This document shows, in pieces, positions 39,351-51,846 of a stretch of 64,000 bases of DNA. A model generated the notes under the pieces. It was not told where the DNA came from. It saw nothing but the letters and a program-made list of their open reading frames with translations, and did no database searches. The stretch is from the NCBI RefSeq assembly GCF_932526225.1, contig NC_064046.1, positions 15,947,408 to 16,011,407 of the forward strand, written 5' to 3'. A program made the position numbers and the translations under genes. How positions within the stretch are numbered: the stretch's first letter is position 1; the number at the start of each line of letters is the position of its first letter. Origin of the DNA: Nematostella vectensis (lineage: Eukaryota > Cnidaria > Anthozoa > Actiniaria > Edwardsiidae).

Positions 39351-39896
39351 TTGTTTTACGAGTGTAACCTCCAAAAGGTTACAATCGATAATTTTTTTCC
39401 GAATGTAAATTCCAAAAAGTAACATTAGGAAAAATAAAACAGTATACTCGGAAAAAAAGGTATATCAATCTATCCAGCGCTATGCTCTATGTTAGAATCT
39501 ACTTAATGAAGTTATCCAAGGAATCTAGTTAGTTCTTGTGTGCATAAAATATGTACAGGATCCTGAACAAAGCATGAGCACATCAAAGATGCTGAGAGTA
39601 CATAAAAATGTTCCTATACCTTCTTTTAATGTCATGACACACCAAGAACAGTATAATTAAGTATCGATATTTAAAAAATAAAAAATAAAGAAAAAAAAAG
39701 GCTATCAGCGGGAATCGAACCCGGGTGGCTGCGTTAGTAGTCAAGTGCCCGCAACAAAAGACTAACGTGGCATTGCTGAAGGGAATTGTAATGAAAATTA
39801 CTTTTAATACTATTGGTATCGTAAACTATCCCAAGCAAAGTCACCATCGGACTGGAGGTTACATTCGGGAAAAGCTTCAGGGTTACATTCAGGAAT

Positions 39897-42080
39897 TTGT
39901 TTTACGAGTGTAACCTCCAAGAGGTTACAATCGATAATTTTTTTTTACGAATGTAAATTCCAAAAAGTAACATTAGGAAAAATAAAACAGTATACTCGGA
40001 AAAAAAGGTATATCAATCTATCGAGCGCTATGCTCTATGTTAGCATCTACTTAATCAAGTTATCCAAGGAATCTAGTTAGTTCTTGTGTGCATAAAATAT
40101 GTACAGGATCCTGAACAAAGCATGAGCACATCAAAGATGCTGAGAGTACATAAAAATGTCCCTATACCTTCTTTTTATGTCATGACACACCAAGAACAGT
40201 ATAATTAAGTATCGATATTTAAAAAAAAAATAAAAATAAAAAATAGGCTATCAGCGAGAATCGAACCCGGGTCGCTGCGTTAGTAGTCAAGTGCCCGCAA
40301 CGAAAGACTAACGTGGCATTGCTGAAGGGAATTTAAACGAAAATTACTTTTAATACTATTGGTATCGTAAACTATCCCAAGCAAAGTCACCATCGGACTG
40401 GAGGTTACATTCGGGAAAAGCTTCAGGGTTACATTCGGAAATTTGTTTTACGAGAGTAACCTCCAAAAGGTTACAATCGATATATTTTTTTCCGAATGTA
40501 AATTCCAAATAGTAACATTAGGAAAAATAAAACAGTATTCTCGGAAAAAAAGGTATATCAATCTATCGAGCGCTATGCTCTATGTTAGAATCTACTTAAT
40601 CAAGTTATCCTAGGAATCTAGTTAGTTCTTGTGTGCATAAAATATGTACAGGATCCTGAACAAAGCATGAGCACATCAAAGATGCTGAGAGTACATAAAA
40701 ATGTCCCTATACCTTCTTTTTATGTCATGACACACCAAGAACAGTATAATTAAGTATCGATATTTAAAAAAAAAATAAAGAAAAAAAAATAGGCTATCAG
40801 CGAGAATCGAACCCGGGTCGCTGCGTTAGTAGTCAAGTGCCCGCAACGAAAGACTAACGTGGCATTGCTGAAGGGAATTGTAACGAAAATTACTTTTAAT
40901 ACTATTGGTAACGTAAACTATCCCAAGCAAAGTCACCATCGGACTGGAGGTTGCATTCGGGAAAAGCTTCAGGGTTACATTCGGAAATTTGTTTTACGAG
41001 AGTAACCTCCAAAAGGTTACAATCGATAATTTTTTTTCCGAATGTAAATTCCAAAAAGTAACATTAGGAAAAATAAAACAGTATACTCGGAAAAAAAGGT
41101 ATATCAATCTATCGAGCGTTATGCTCTATGTTAGAATCTACTTAATCAAGTTATCTAAGGAATCTAGTTAGTTCTTGTGTGCATAAAATATGTACAGGAT
41201 CCTGAACAAAGCATGAGCACATCAAAGATGCTGAGAGTACATAAAAATGTTCCTATACCTTCTTTTAATGTCATGACACACCAAGAACAGTATAATTAAG
41301 TATCGATATTTAAAAAATAAAAAATAAAGAAAAAAAAAGGCTATCAGCGGGAATCGAACCCGGGTAGCTGCGTTAGTAGTCAAGTGCCCGCAACGAAAGA
41401 CTAACGTGGCATTGCTGAAGGGAATTGTAATGAAAATTACTTTTAATACTATTGGTATCGTAAACTATCCCAAGCAAAGTCACCATCGGACTGGAAGTTA
41501 CATTCGGGAAAAGCTTCAGGGTTACATTCGGGAATTTGTTTTACGAGTTTAACCTCCAAAAGGTTACAATCGATAATTTTTTTTCCGAATGTAAATTCCA
41601 AAAAGTAACATTAGGAAAAATTAAACAGTATACTCGGAAAAAAAGGTATATCAATCTATCGAGCGCTATGCTCTATGTTAGAATCTACTTAATGAAGTTA
41701 TCCAAGGAATCTAGTTAGTTCTTGTGTGCATAAAATATGTACAGGATCCTGAACAAAGCATGAGCACATCAAAGATGCTGAGAGTACATAAAAATGTCCC
41801 TATACCTTCTTTTTATATCATGACACACCAATAACAGTATAATTAAGTATCGATATTAAAAAACAAATAAAGAAACAAAAATATGCTATCAGCGGGAATC
41901 GAACCCGGGTCGCTGCGTTAGTAGTCAAGTGCCCGCAACAAAAGACTAACGTGGCATTGCTGAAGGGAATTGTAATGAAAATTACTTTTAATACTATTGG
42001 TATCGTAAACTATCCCAAGCAAAGTCACCATCGGACTGGAGGTTACATTCGGGAAAAGCTTCAGGGTTACATTCGGGAAT
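39897..42080 (+). repeat. Copy of 32250-34985 with one monomer missing
   Basis: m74 matches m60 at +7,647 bp (14 monomers; both have CCAAGAGGTTAC and ATTCAGGAATTTG). m75-m77 match m62-m64 at +7,097 bp (13 monomers; both have CAGTATTCTCGG, ATCCTAGGAATC and GGTAACGTAAAC). The change in offset of about one monomer shows loss or fusion of m61/m62 in the copy: the start of m75 has m61-like linker context and its body is m62-like. Confidence 0.75.
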
Positions 42081-43170
42081 TTGTTTCACGAGAGTAACCT
42101 CCAAAAGGTTACAATCGATATTTTTTTTTTCCGAATGTTAATTCCAAAAAGTAACATTAGGAAAAATAAAACAGTATACTCGGAAAAAAAGGTATATCAA
42201 TCTATCGAGCATTATGCTCTATGTTAGAATCTACTTAATCAAGTTATCCAAGGAATCTAGTTAGTTCTTGTGTGCATAAAATATGTACAGGATCCTGAAC
42301 AAAGCATGAGCACATCAAAGATGCTGAGAGTACATAAATATGTCCCTATACCTTCTTTTTATGTCATGACACACCAAGAACAGTATAATTAAGTATCGAT
42401 ATTTAAAAAAAAATAAAGAAAAAAAATAGGCTATCAGCGGGAATCGAACCCGGGTCGCTGCATTAGTAGTCAAGTGCCCGCAACGAAAGACTAACGTGGC
42501 ATTGCTGAAGGGAATTGTAATGAAAATTACATTTAATACTAATGGTATCGTAAATTATCCCAAGCAAAGTCACCATCGGACTGGAGGTTACATTCGGGAA
42601 AAGCTTAAGGGTTACATTCGGGAATTTGTTTCACGAGAGTAACCTCCAAAAGGTTACAATCGATATTTTTTTTTTCCGAATGTTAATTCCAAAAAGTAAC
42701 ATTAGGAAAAATAAAACAGTATACTCGGAAAAAAAGGTATATCAATCTATCGAGCATTATGCTCTATGTTAGAATCTACTTAATCAAGTTATCCAAGGAA
42801 TCTAGTTAGTTCTTGTGTGCATAAAATATGTACAGGATCCTGAACAAAGCATGAGCACATCAAAGATGCTGAGAGTACATAAATATGTCCCTATACCTTC
42901 TTTTTATGTCATGACACACCAAGAACAGTATAATTAAGTATCGATATTTAAAAAAAAATAAAGAAAAAAAATAGGCTATCAGCGGGAATCGAACCCGGGT
43001 CGCTGCATTAGTAGTCAAGTGCCCGCAACGAAAGACTAACGTGGCATTGCTGAAGGGAATTGTAATGAAAATTACATTTAATACTAATGGTATCGTAAAT
43101 TATCCCAAGCAAAGTCACCATCGGACTGGAGGTTACATTCGGGAAAAGCTTCAGGGTTACATTCGGGAAT
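42081..43170 (+). repeat. Tandem duplicated monomer (m78/m79)
   Basis: Both monomers read TTGTTTCACGAGAG, CCGAATGTTAATTCC, AATTACATTTAATAC and GTAAATTATCCC, with the same A-run lengths. I saw no difference within the unit. The flank ahead of m79 carries GCTTAAGGG instead of GCTTCAGGG. Confidence 0.8.
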
Positions 43171-44607
43171 TTGTTTTACGAGTGTAACCTCCAAAAGGTT
43201 ACAATCGATAAATTTTTTTCCGAATGTAAATTCCAAAATGTAACATTAGGAAAAAAAAAACAGTATACTCGGAAAAAAAGGTATATCAATCTATCGAGCG
43301 CTATGCTCTATGTTAGAATCTACTTAATCAAGTTATTCAAGGAATCTAGTTAGTTCTTGTGTGCATAAAATATGTAAAGGATCCTGAACAAAGCATGAGC
43401 ACATCGAAGATGCTGAGAGTACATAAAAATGTCCCTATACCTTCTTTTTACGTCATGACACCCCAAGAACAGTATAATTAAGTATTGATATTTAAAAAAA
43501 AAAAATAAAGAAAAAAAAATAGGCTATCAGCGGGAATCGAACCCGGGTCGCTGCATTAGTAGTCAAGTGCCCGCAACGAAAGACTAACGTGGCATTGCTG
43601 AAGGGAATTGTAATGAAAATTACTTTTGATACTATTGGTATCGTAAACTATCCCAAGCAAAGTCACCATCGGACTGGAGGTTACATTCGGGAAAAGCTTC
43701 AGGGTTACATTCCGCAATTTGTTTTACGAGAGTAACCTCTAAAAGGTTACAATCGATAATTTTTTTTCCGAATGTAAATTCCAAAAAGTAACATTATGAA
43801 AAATAAAACAGTATACTCGGAAAAAAAGGTATATCAATCTATCGAGCATTATGCTCTATGTTAGAATCTACTTAATCAAGTTATCCAAGGAATCTAGTTA
43901 GTTCTTGTGTGCATAAAATATGTACAGGATCCTGAACAAAGCATGAGCACATCAAAGATGCTGAGAGTACATAAATATGTCCCTATACCTTTTTTTTATG
44001 TCATGACACACCAAGAACAGTATAATTAAGTATCGATATTTAAAAAAAAAAATAAAGAAAAAAAAAAATAGGCTATCAGCGGGAATCGAACCCGGGTCGC
44101 TGCATCAGTAGTCAAGTGCCCGCAACGAAAGACTAACGTGGCATTGCTGAAGGGAAGTGTAATGAAAATTACTTTTAATACTAATGGTATCGTAAACTAT
44201 CCCAAGCAAAGTCACCATCGGACTGGAGGTTACATTCGGGAAAAGCTTCAGGGTTACATTCGGGAATTTGTTTTACGAGTGTAACCTCCAAAAGGTTACA
44301 ATCGATAATTTTTTTTCCGAATGTAAATTCCAAAAAGTAACATTAGGAAAATTAAAACAGTATACTCGGAAAAAAAGGTATATCAATCTATCGAGCGCTA
44401 TGCTCTATGTTAGAATCTACTTAATCAAGTTATTCAAGGGATCTAGTTAGTTCTTGTGTGCATAAAATATGTACAGGATCCTGAACAAAGCATGAGCACA
44501 TCAAAGATGCTGAGAGTACATAAAAATGTCCCTATACCTTCTTTTTATGTCATGACACACCAAGAACAGTATAATTAAGTATTGATATTTAAAAAAAAAA
44601 ATAAAGA

Positions 44608-44625
44608 AAAAAAAATTAGCGGGAA
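44608..44625 (+). other. Loss of the tRNA-like 3' end in one monomer
   Basis: Here the A-rich tract runs into ATTAGCGGGAATCG, with GGCTATC (complement of the acceptor 3' strand) missing. The B-box complement is intact. The unit is 540 bp. Confidence 0.75.
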
Positions 44626-45355
44626 TCGAACCCGGGTGGCTGCATTAGTAGTCAAGTGCCCGCAACGAAAGACTAACGTGGCATTGCTGAAGGGAATTGT
44701 AATGAAAATTACTTTTAATACTATTGGTATCGTAAACTATCCCAAGCAAAGTCACCATCGGACTGGAGGTTACATTCTTGAAAAGCTTCAGGGTTACATT
44801 CGGGAATTTGTTTTACGAGAGTAACCTCCAAAAGGTTACAATCGATAATTTTTTTTCCGAATGTAAATTCCAAAAAGTAACATTAGGAAAAATAAAACAG
44901 TATACTCGGAAAAAAAGGTATATCAATCTATTGAGCGTTATGCTCTATGTTAGAATCTACTTAATCAAGTTATCCAAGGAATCTAGTTAGTTCTTGTGTG
45001 CATAAAATATGTACAGGATCCTGAACAAAGCATGAGCACATAAAAGATGCTGAGAGTACATAAAAATGTCCCTATACCTTCTTTTTATGTCATGACACAC
45101 CAAGAACAGTAGAATTAAGTATCAATATTTAAAAAAAAAAAATAAAGAAAAAAAAATAGGCTATCAGCGAGAATCGAACCCGGGTCGCTGCGTTAGTAGT
45201 CAAGTGCCCGCAACGAAAGACTAACGTGGCATTGCTAAAGGGAATTGTAATGAAAATTACTTTTAATACTATTGGTATCGTAAACTATCCCAAGCAAAGT
45301 CACCATCGGACTGGAGGTTACATTCGGGAAAAGCTTCAGGGTTACATTCGGGAAT

Positions 45356-46990
45356 TTGTTTTACGAGTGTAACCTCCAAAAGGTTACAATCGATAAATTT
45401 TTTTCCGAATGTAAATTCCAAAAAGTAACATTAGGAAAAATAAAACAGTATACTCGGAAAAAAAGGTATATCAATCTATCGAGCGCTATGCTGTATGTTA
45501 GAATCTACTTAATCAAGTTATTCAAGGAATCTAGTTAGTTCTTGTGTGCATAAAATATGTACAGGATCCTGAACAAAGCATGAGCACATCAAAGATGCTG
45601 AGAGTACATAAAAATGTCCCTATACCTTGTTTTTATGTCATGACACACCAAGAACAGTATAATTAAGTATCGATATTAAAAAAAAAATTAAGAAAAAAAA
45701 ATAGGCTATCAGCGGGAATTGAACTCAGGTAGCTGCGTTAGCAGTCAAGTGCCCGCAACGAAAGACTAACGTGGCATTGCTGAAGGGAATTGCAATGAAA
45801 ATTACTTTTAATACTATTGGTATCGTAAACTATCCCAAGCAAAGTCACCATAGGGCTGGAGGTTACATTCGGGAAAAGCTTCAGGGTTACATTCGGGAAT
45901 TTGTTTTACGAGTGTAACCTCCAAAAGGTTACAATCGATAATTTTTTTTCCGAATGTAAATTCCAAAAAGTAACATTAGGAAAAATAAAACAGTATACTC
46001 GGAAAAAAAGGTATATCAATCTATCGAGCGCTATGCTCTATGTTAGAATCTTTTTAATCAAGTTATCCAAGGAATCTAGTTAGTTCTTGTGTGCATAAAA
46101 TATGTACAGGATCCTGAACAAAGCATGAGCACATCAAAGATGCTGAGAGTACATAAAAATGTCCCTATACCTTCTCTTTATGTCATGACACACCCAGAAC
46201 AGTATAATTAAGTATCGATATTTAAAAAAAAAAAAATAAAGAAAAAAAAAATAGGCTATCAGCGGGAATCGAACCCGGGTTGCTGCGTTAGTTGTCAAGT
46301 GCCCGCAACGAAAGACTAACGTGGCATTGCTAAAGAGATATGTAATGAAAATTACTTTTAATACTATTGGTATCGTAAACTATCCCAAGCAAAGTCACCA
46401 TCGGACTGGAGGTTACATTCGGGAAAAGCTTCAGGGTTACATTCGGGAATTTGTTTTACGAGTGTAACCTCCAAAAGGTTACAATCGATAATTTTTTTTC
46501 CGAATATAAATTCCAAAAAGTAACATTAGGAAAAATAAAACAGTATACTCGGAAAAAAAGGTATATCAATCTATCGAGCGCTATGCTCTATGTTAGAATC
46601 TACTTAAGTTATTCAAGGAATCTAGTTAGTTCTTGTGTGCATAAAATATGTACAGGATCCTGAACAAAGCATGAGCACATCAAAGATGCTGAGAGTACAT
46701 AAAAATGTCCCTATACCTTCTTTTTATGTCATGACACACCAAGAACAGTATAATTAAGTATCGATATTAAAAAAAAATAAAGAAAAAAAAATTGGCTATC
46801 AGCGGGAATTGAACCCGGGTCGCTGCGTTAGTAGTCAAGTGCCCGCAACGAAAGACTAACGTGGCATTGCTGAAGGGAATTGCAATAAAAATTACTTTTA
46901 ATACTATTGGTATCGTAAACTATCCCAAGCAAAGTCACCATAGGGCTGGAGGTTACATTCGGGAAAAGCTTCAGGGTTACATTCGGGAAT
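45356..46990 (+). repeat. Segment m84-m86, copy of 37716-39350
   Basis: Second member of the pair described at 37716. Private changes include GAACTCAGGTAGC in the tRNA-like segment of m84 and ATCTTTTTAATC in m85. Confidence 0.7.
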
Positions 46991-47214
46991 TTGTTTTACG
47001 AGTGTAACCTCCAAAAGGTTACAATCGATAATTTTTTTTCCGAATGTAAATTCCAAAAAGTAACATTAGGAAAAATAAAACAGTATACTCGGAAAAAAAG
47101 GTATATCAATCTATTGAGCGCTATGCTCTATGTTAGAATCTACTTAATGAAGTTATCCAAGGAATCTAGTTAGTTCTTGTGTGCATAAAATATGTACAGG
47201 ATCCTGAACAAAGC

Positions 47215-47250
47215 ATGAGCACATCAAAGATGAGCACATCAAAAATGTCC
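47215..47250 (+). other. Local rearrangement duplicating GAGCACATCAAA
   Basis: Usual GATGCTGAGAGTACATAAAAATG is replaced by GATGAGCACATCAAAAATG, giving two GAGCACATCAAA copies in tandem. The identical change lies near 52071-52106. It looks like a template slip on the preceding GAGCACATCAAAGATG. Confidence 0.8.
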
Positions 47251-47530
47251 CTATACCTTCTTTTTATGTCATGACACACCAAGAACAGTATAATTAAATA
47301 TCGATATTTAAAGAAAAAAATAAAGAAAAAAAAAATAGGCTATCAGCGTGAATCGAACCCGGGTCGCTGCGTTAGTAGTCAAGTGCCCGCAACGAAAGAC
47401 TAACGTGGCATTGCTGAAGTGAATTGTAATGAAAATTACTTTTAATACTATTGGTATCGTAAACTATCCCAAGCAAAGTCACCATCGAACTGGAGGTTAC
47501 ATTCGGGAAAAGCTTTAGGGTTACATTCGG

Positions 47531-47550
47531 GAATTTGTACAATCGATAAT
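47531..47550 (+). other. Monomer with 26-bp deletion removing the hairpin
   Basis: The monomer reads GAATTTGTACAATCGATAAT where others have TTTGTTTTACGAG, the GTAACC/GGTTAC hairpin and then ACAATCG. The unit length drops to 517 bp. The same deletion lies at 52391 in the second copy of HOR D, so it predates that duplication. Confidence 0.85.
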
Positions 47551-50500
47551 TTTTTTCCGAATGTAAATTCCAAAAAGTAACATTAGGAAAAATAAAACAG
47601 TATACTCGGAAAAAAAGGTATATCAATCTATCGAGCGCTATGCTCTATGTTAGAATCTACTTAATCAAGTTATCCAAGGAATCTAGTTAGTTCTTGTGTG
47701 CATAAAATATGTACAGGATCCTGAACAAAGCATGAGCACATCAAAGATGCTGAGAGTACATAAAAATGTCCCTATACCTTCTTTTTATGTCATGACACAA
47801 CAAGAACAGTATAATTAAGTATCGATATTTAAAAAAAAAATAAAGAAAAAAAATAGGCTATCAGCGGGAATCGAACCCGGGTCGCTGCATTAGTAGTCAA
47901 GTGCCCGCAACGAAAGACTAACGTGGCATTGCTGAAGGGAATTGTTATGAAAATTACTTTTAATACTATTGGTATCGTAAACTATCCAAGCAAAGTCACC
48001 ATCGGACTGGAGGTTACATTCGGAAAAAGCTTCAGGGTTACATTCGGTAATTTGTTTTACGACTGTATCCTCCAAAAGGTTACAATCGATAATTTTTTTT
48101 CCGAATGTAAATTCCAAAAAGTAACATTAGGAAAAATAAAACAGTATATTAGGAAAAAAAGGTATATCAATCTATCGAGGGCTATGATCTATGTTAGAAT
48201 CTACTTAATCAAGTTATACAAGGAATCTAGTTAGTTCTTGTGTGCATAAAATATGTACAGGATCCTGAACAAAGCATGAGCACATCAAAGATGCTGAGAG
48301 TACATAAAAATGTCCCTATACCTTCTTTTTATTTCATGACACACCAAGAACAGTATAATTAAGTATCGATATTTAAAAAAAAATAAAGAAAAAAAAATAC
48401 GCTATCAGCGGGAATCGAACCCGGGTCGCTGCGTTAGTAGTCAAGTGCCCGCAACGAAAGACTAACGTGGCATTGCTGAAGCGAATTGTAATGAAAATTA
48501 CTTTTAATACTAATGGTATCGTAAACTATCCCAAGCAAAGTCACCATCGGACTGTAGGTTACATTCGGGAAAAGCTTCAGGGTTACATTCGGGAATTTGT
48601 TTTACGAGTGTAACCTCCAAAAGGTTACAATCGATAATTTTTTTTTCCGAATGTAAATTCCAAATAGTAACATTAGGAAAAATAAAACAGTATACTCGGA
48701 AAAAAAGGTATATCAATCTATCGAGCGCTATGCTCTATGTTAGAATCTACTTAATGAAGTTATCCAAGGAATCTAGTTAGTTCTTGTGTGCATAAAATAT
48801 GTACAGGATCCTGAACAAAGCATGAGCACATCAAAGATGCTGAGAGTACATAAAAATGTCCCTATACCTTCTTTTTATGTCATGACACACCAAGAACAGT
48901 ATAATTAAGTATCGATATTTAAAAAAAAATAAAGAAAAAAAAATAGGCTATCAGCGGGAATCGAACCCGGGTCGCTGCGTTAGTAGTCAAGTGCCCGCAA
49001 CGAAAGACTAATGTGGCATTGCTGAAGGGAATTGTAATGAAAATTACTTTTAATACTATTGGTATCGTAAACTATCCCAAGCAAAGTCACCATCGGACTG
49101 GAGGTTACATTCGGGAAAAGCTTTAGGGTTACATTCGGGAATTTGTTTTTACGAGTGTATCCTCCAAAAGGTTAGAATAGATAATTTTTTTCCGAATGTA
49201 AATTCCAAAAAGTAACATTAGGAAAAATAAAACAGTATACTCGGAAAAAAAGGTATATCAATCTATCGAGCGCTATGCTCTATGTTAGAATCTACTTAAT
49301 GAAGTTATTCAAGGAATCTAGTTAGTTCTTGTGTGCATAAAATATGTACAGGATCCTGAACAAAGCATGAGCACATCAAAGATGCTGAGAGTACATAAAA
49401 ATGTCCCTATACCTTCTTTTTATGTCATGACACAACAAGAACAGTATAATTAAGTATCGATATTTAAAAAAAAAATAAAGAAAAAAAATAGGCTATCAGC
49501 GGGAATCGAACCCGGGTCGCTGCATTAGTAGTCAAGTGCCCGCAACGAAAGACTAACGTGGCATTGCTGAAGGGAATTGTAATGAAAATTACTTTTAATA
49601 CTATTGGTATCGTAAACTATCCCAAGCAAAGTCACCATCGGACTGGAGGTTACATTCGGAAAAAGCTTCAGGGTTACATTCGGTAATTTGTTTTACGACT
49701 GTATCCTCCAAAAGGTTACAATCGATAATTTTTTTCCGAATGTAATTTCCATAAAGTAACATTAGTAAAAATAAAACAGTATACTCGGAAAAAAAAGGTA
49801 TATAAATCTATCGAGCGCTATGCTCTATGTTAGAATCTACTTAATCAAGTTATCCAAGGAATCTAGTTAGTTCTTGTGTGCATAAAATATGTACAGGATC
49901 CTGAACAAAGCATGAGCACATCAAAGATGCTGAGAGTACATAAAAATGTCCCTATACCTTCTTTTTATGTCATGACACACCAAGAACAGTATAATTAAGT
50001 ATCGATATTTAAAAAAAAAAAAAAGAAAAAAAAATAGGCTATCAGCGGGAATCGAACCCGGGTCGCTGCATTCGTAGTCAAGTGCCCGCAACGAAAAACT
50101 AACGTGGCATTGCTGATGGGAATTGTAATGAAAATTACTTTTAATACTATTGATATCGTAAACTGTCCCAAGCAAAGTCACCATCAGACTGCAGGTTACA
50201 TTCGGAAAAAGCTTCAGGGTTACATTCGGGAATTTGTTTTACGAGTGTAACCTCCAAAAGGTTACAATCTAAATTTTTTTTTTCAAATGTAAATTCCAAA
50301 AAGTAACATTAGGAAAAATAAAACAGTATACTCGGAAAAAAAGGTATATCAATCTATCGAGCGCTATGATCTATGTTAGAATCTACTTAATCAAGTTATC
50401 CAAGGAATCTAGTTAGTTCTTGTGTGCATAAAATATGTACAGGATCCTGAACAAAGCATGAGCACATCAAAGATGCTGAGAGTACATAAAAATGTCCCTA

Positions 50501-51282
50501 TACCTTCTTTTTATGTCATGACACACCAAGAACAGTATAATTAAGTATCGATATTTAAAAAAAAATAAAGAAAAAAAAATATGCTATCAGCGGGAATCGA
50601 ACCCGGGTAGCTGCGTTAGTAGTCAAGTGCCCGCAACGAAAGACTAACGTGGCATTGCTGAAGCGAATTGTAATGAAAATTACTTTTAATACTAATGGTA
50701 TCGTAAACTATCCCAAGCAAAGTCACCATCGGACTGTAGGTTACATTCGGGAAAAGCTTCAGGGTTACATTCGGGAATTTGTTTTACGAGTGTAACCTCC
50801 AAAAGGTTACAATCGATAATTTTTTTTCCGAATGTAAATTCCAAAAAGTAACATTAGGAAACATAAAACAGTATACTCGGAAAAAAAGGTATATCAATCT
50901 ATCGAGCGCTATGCTCTATGTTAGAATCTACTTAATGAAGTTATCCAAGGAATCTAGTTAGTTCTTGTGTGCATAAAATATGTACAGGATCCTGAACAAA
51001 GCATGAGCACATCAAAGATGCTGAGAGTACATAAAAATGTCCCTATACCTTCTTTTTATGTCATGACACACCAAGAACAGTATAATTAAGTATCGATATT
51101 TAAAAAAAAAAATAAAGAAAAAAAATATGCTATCAGCGGGAATCGAACCCGGGTCGCTGCGTTAGTAGTCAAGTGCCCGCAACGAAATACTAACGTGGCA
51201 TTGCTGAAGCGAATTGTAATGAAAATTACTTTTAATACTAATGGTATCGTAAACTATCCCAAGCAAAGTCACCATCGGACTG

Positions 51283-51303
51283 TAGGTTACATTCGTGAAT
51301 TTG
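51283..51303 (+). other. Collapse of the 24-bp direct repeat
   Basis: The sequence runs from GTAGGTTACATTCG straight into TGAATTTG. One of the two GGTTACATTCG copies and the intervening GCTTCAG are missing, so the monomer is 522 bp and lacks its HindIII site. The counterpart at 56135-56178 keeps both copies, so the loss is specific to copy 1. Confidence 0.85.
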
Positions 51304-51846
51304 TTTTACGAGTGTAACCTCCAAAAGGTTACAATCGATAATTTTTTTTCCGAATGTAAATTCCAAATAGTAACATTAGGAAAAATAAAACAGTATACTC
51401 GGAAAAAAAGGTATATCAATCTATCGAGCGCTATGCTCTATGTTAGAATCTACTTAATGAAGTTATCCAAGGAATCTAGTTAGTTCTTGTGTGCATAAAA
51501 TATGTACAGGATCCTGAACAAAGCATGAGCACATCAAAGATGCTGAGAGTACATAAAAATGTCCCTATACCTTCTTTTTATGTCATGACACACCAAGAAC
51601 AGTATAATTAAGTATCGATATTTAAAAAAAAAATAAAGAAAAAAAAATATGCTATCAGCGGGAATCGAACCCGGGTCGCTGCGTTAGTAGTCAAGTGCCC
51701 GCAACGAAAGACTAACGTGGCATTGCTGAAGGGAATTGCAATAAAAATTACTTTTAATACTATTGGTATCGTAAACTATCCCAAGCAAAGTCACCATAGG
51801 GCTGGAGGTTACATTCGGGAAAAGCTTCAGGGTTACATTCGGGAAT

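Larger units (their letters stand above)
40989..44807 (+). repeat. Block A monomer types recurring far downstream (m76-m82)
   Basis: The order m8, m9, m11, m11, m12, m14, m15 can be read from shared markers: GAGAGTAACC with SVML-type DNA, GAGTTTAACC, GATATTTTTTTTT, the ten-A context AGGAAAAAAAAAACAG, GTAACCTCTAAAAGG and TTCAAGGGATCTAG. Counterparts of m10 and m13 are missing. So a block A segment lies about 36 kb from copy 1. Confidence 0.7.
46991..51846 (+). repeat. Higher-order repeat D, copy 1 (9 monomers, 4,856 bp)
   Basis: m87-m95. Diagnostic variants: ATTCGGAAAAAGCTT, ATTCGGTAATTTG, TACGACTGTATCC, GACTGTAGGTTAC, GAAGCGAATTG, GGCTATGATCTATG and TTTTTATTTCATG. The whole order recurs 4,856 bp later, including two small deletions. 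m93 differs from its counterpart m102. Confidence 0.85.
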
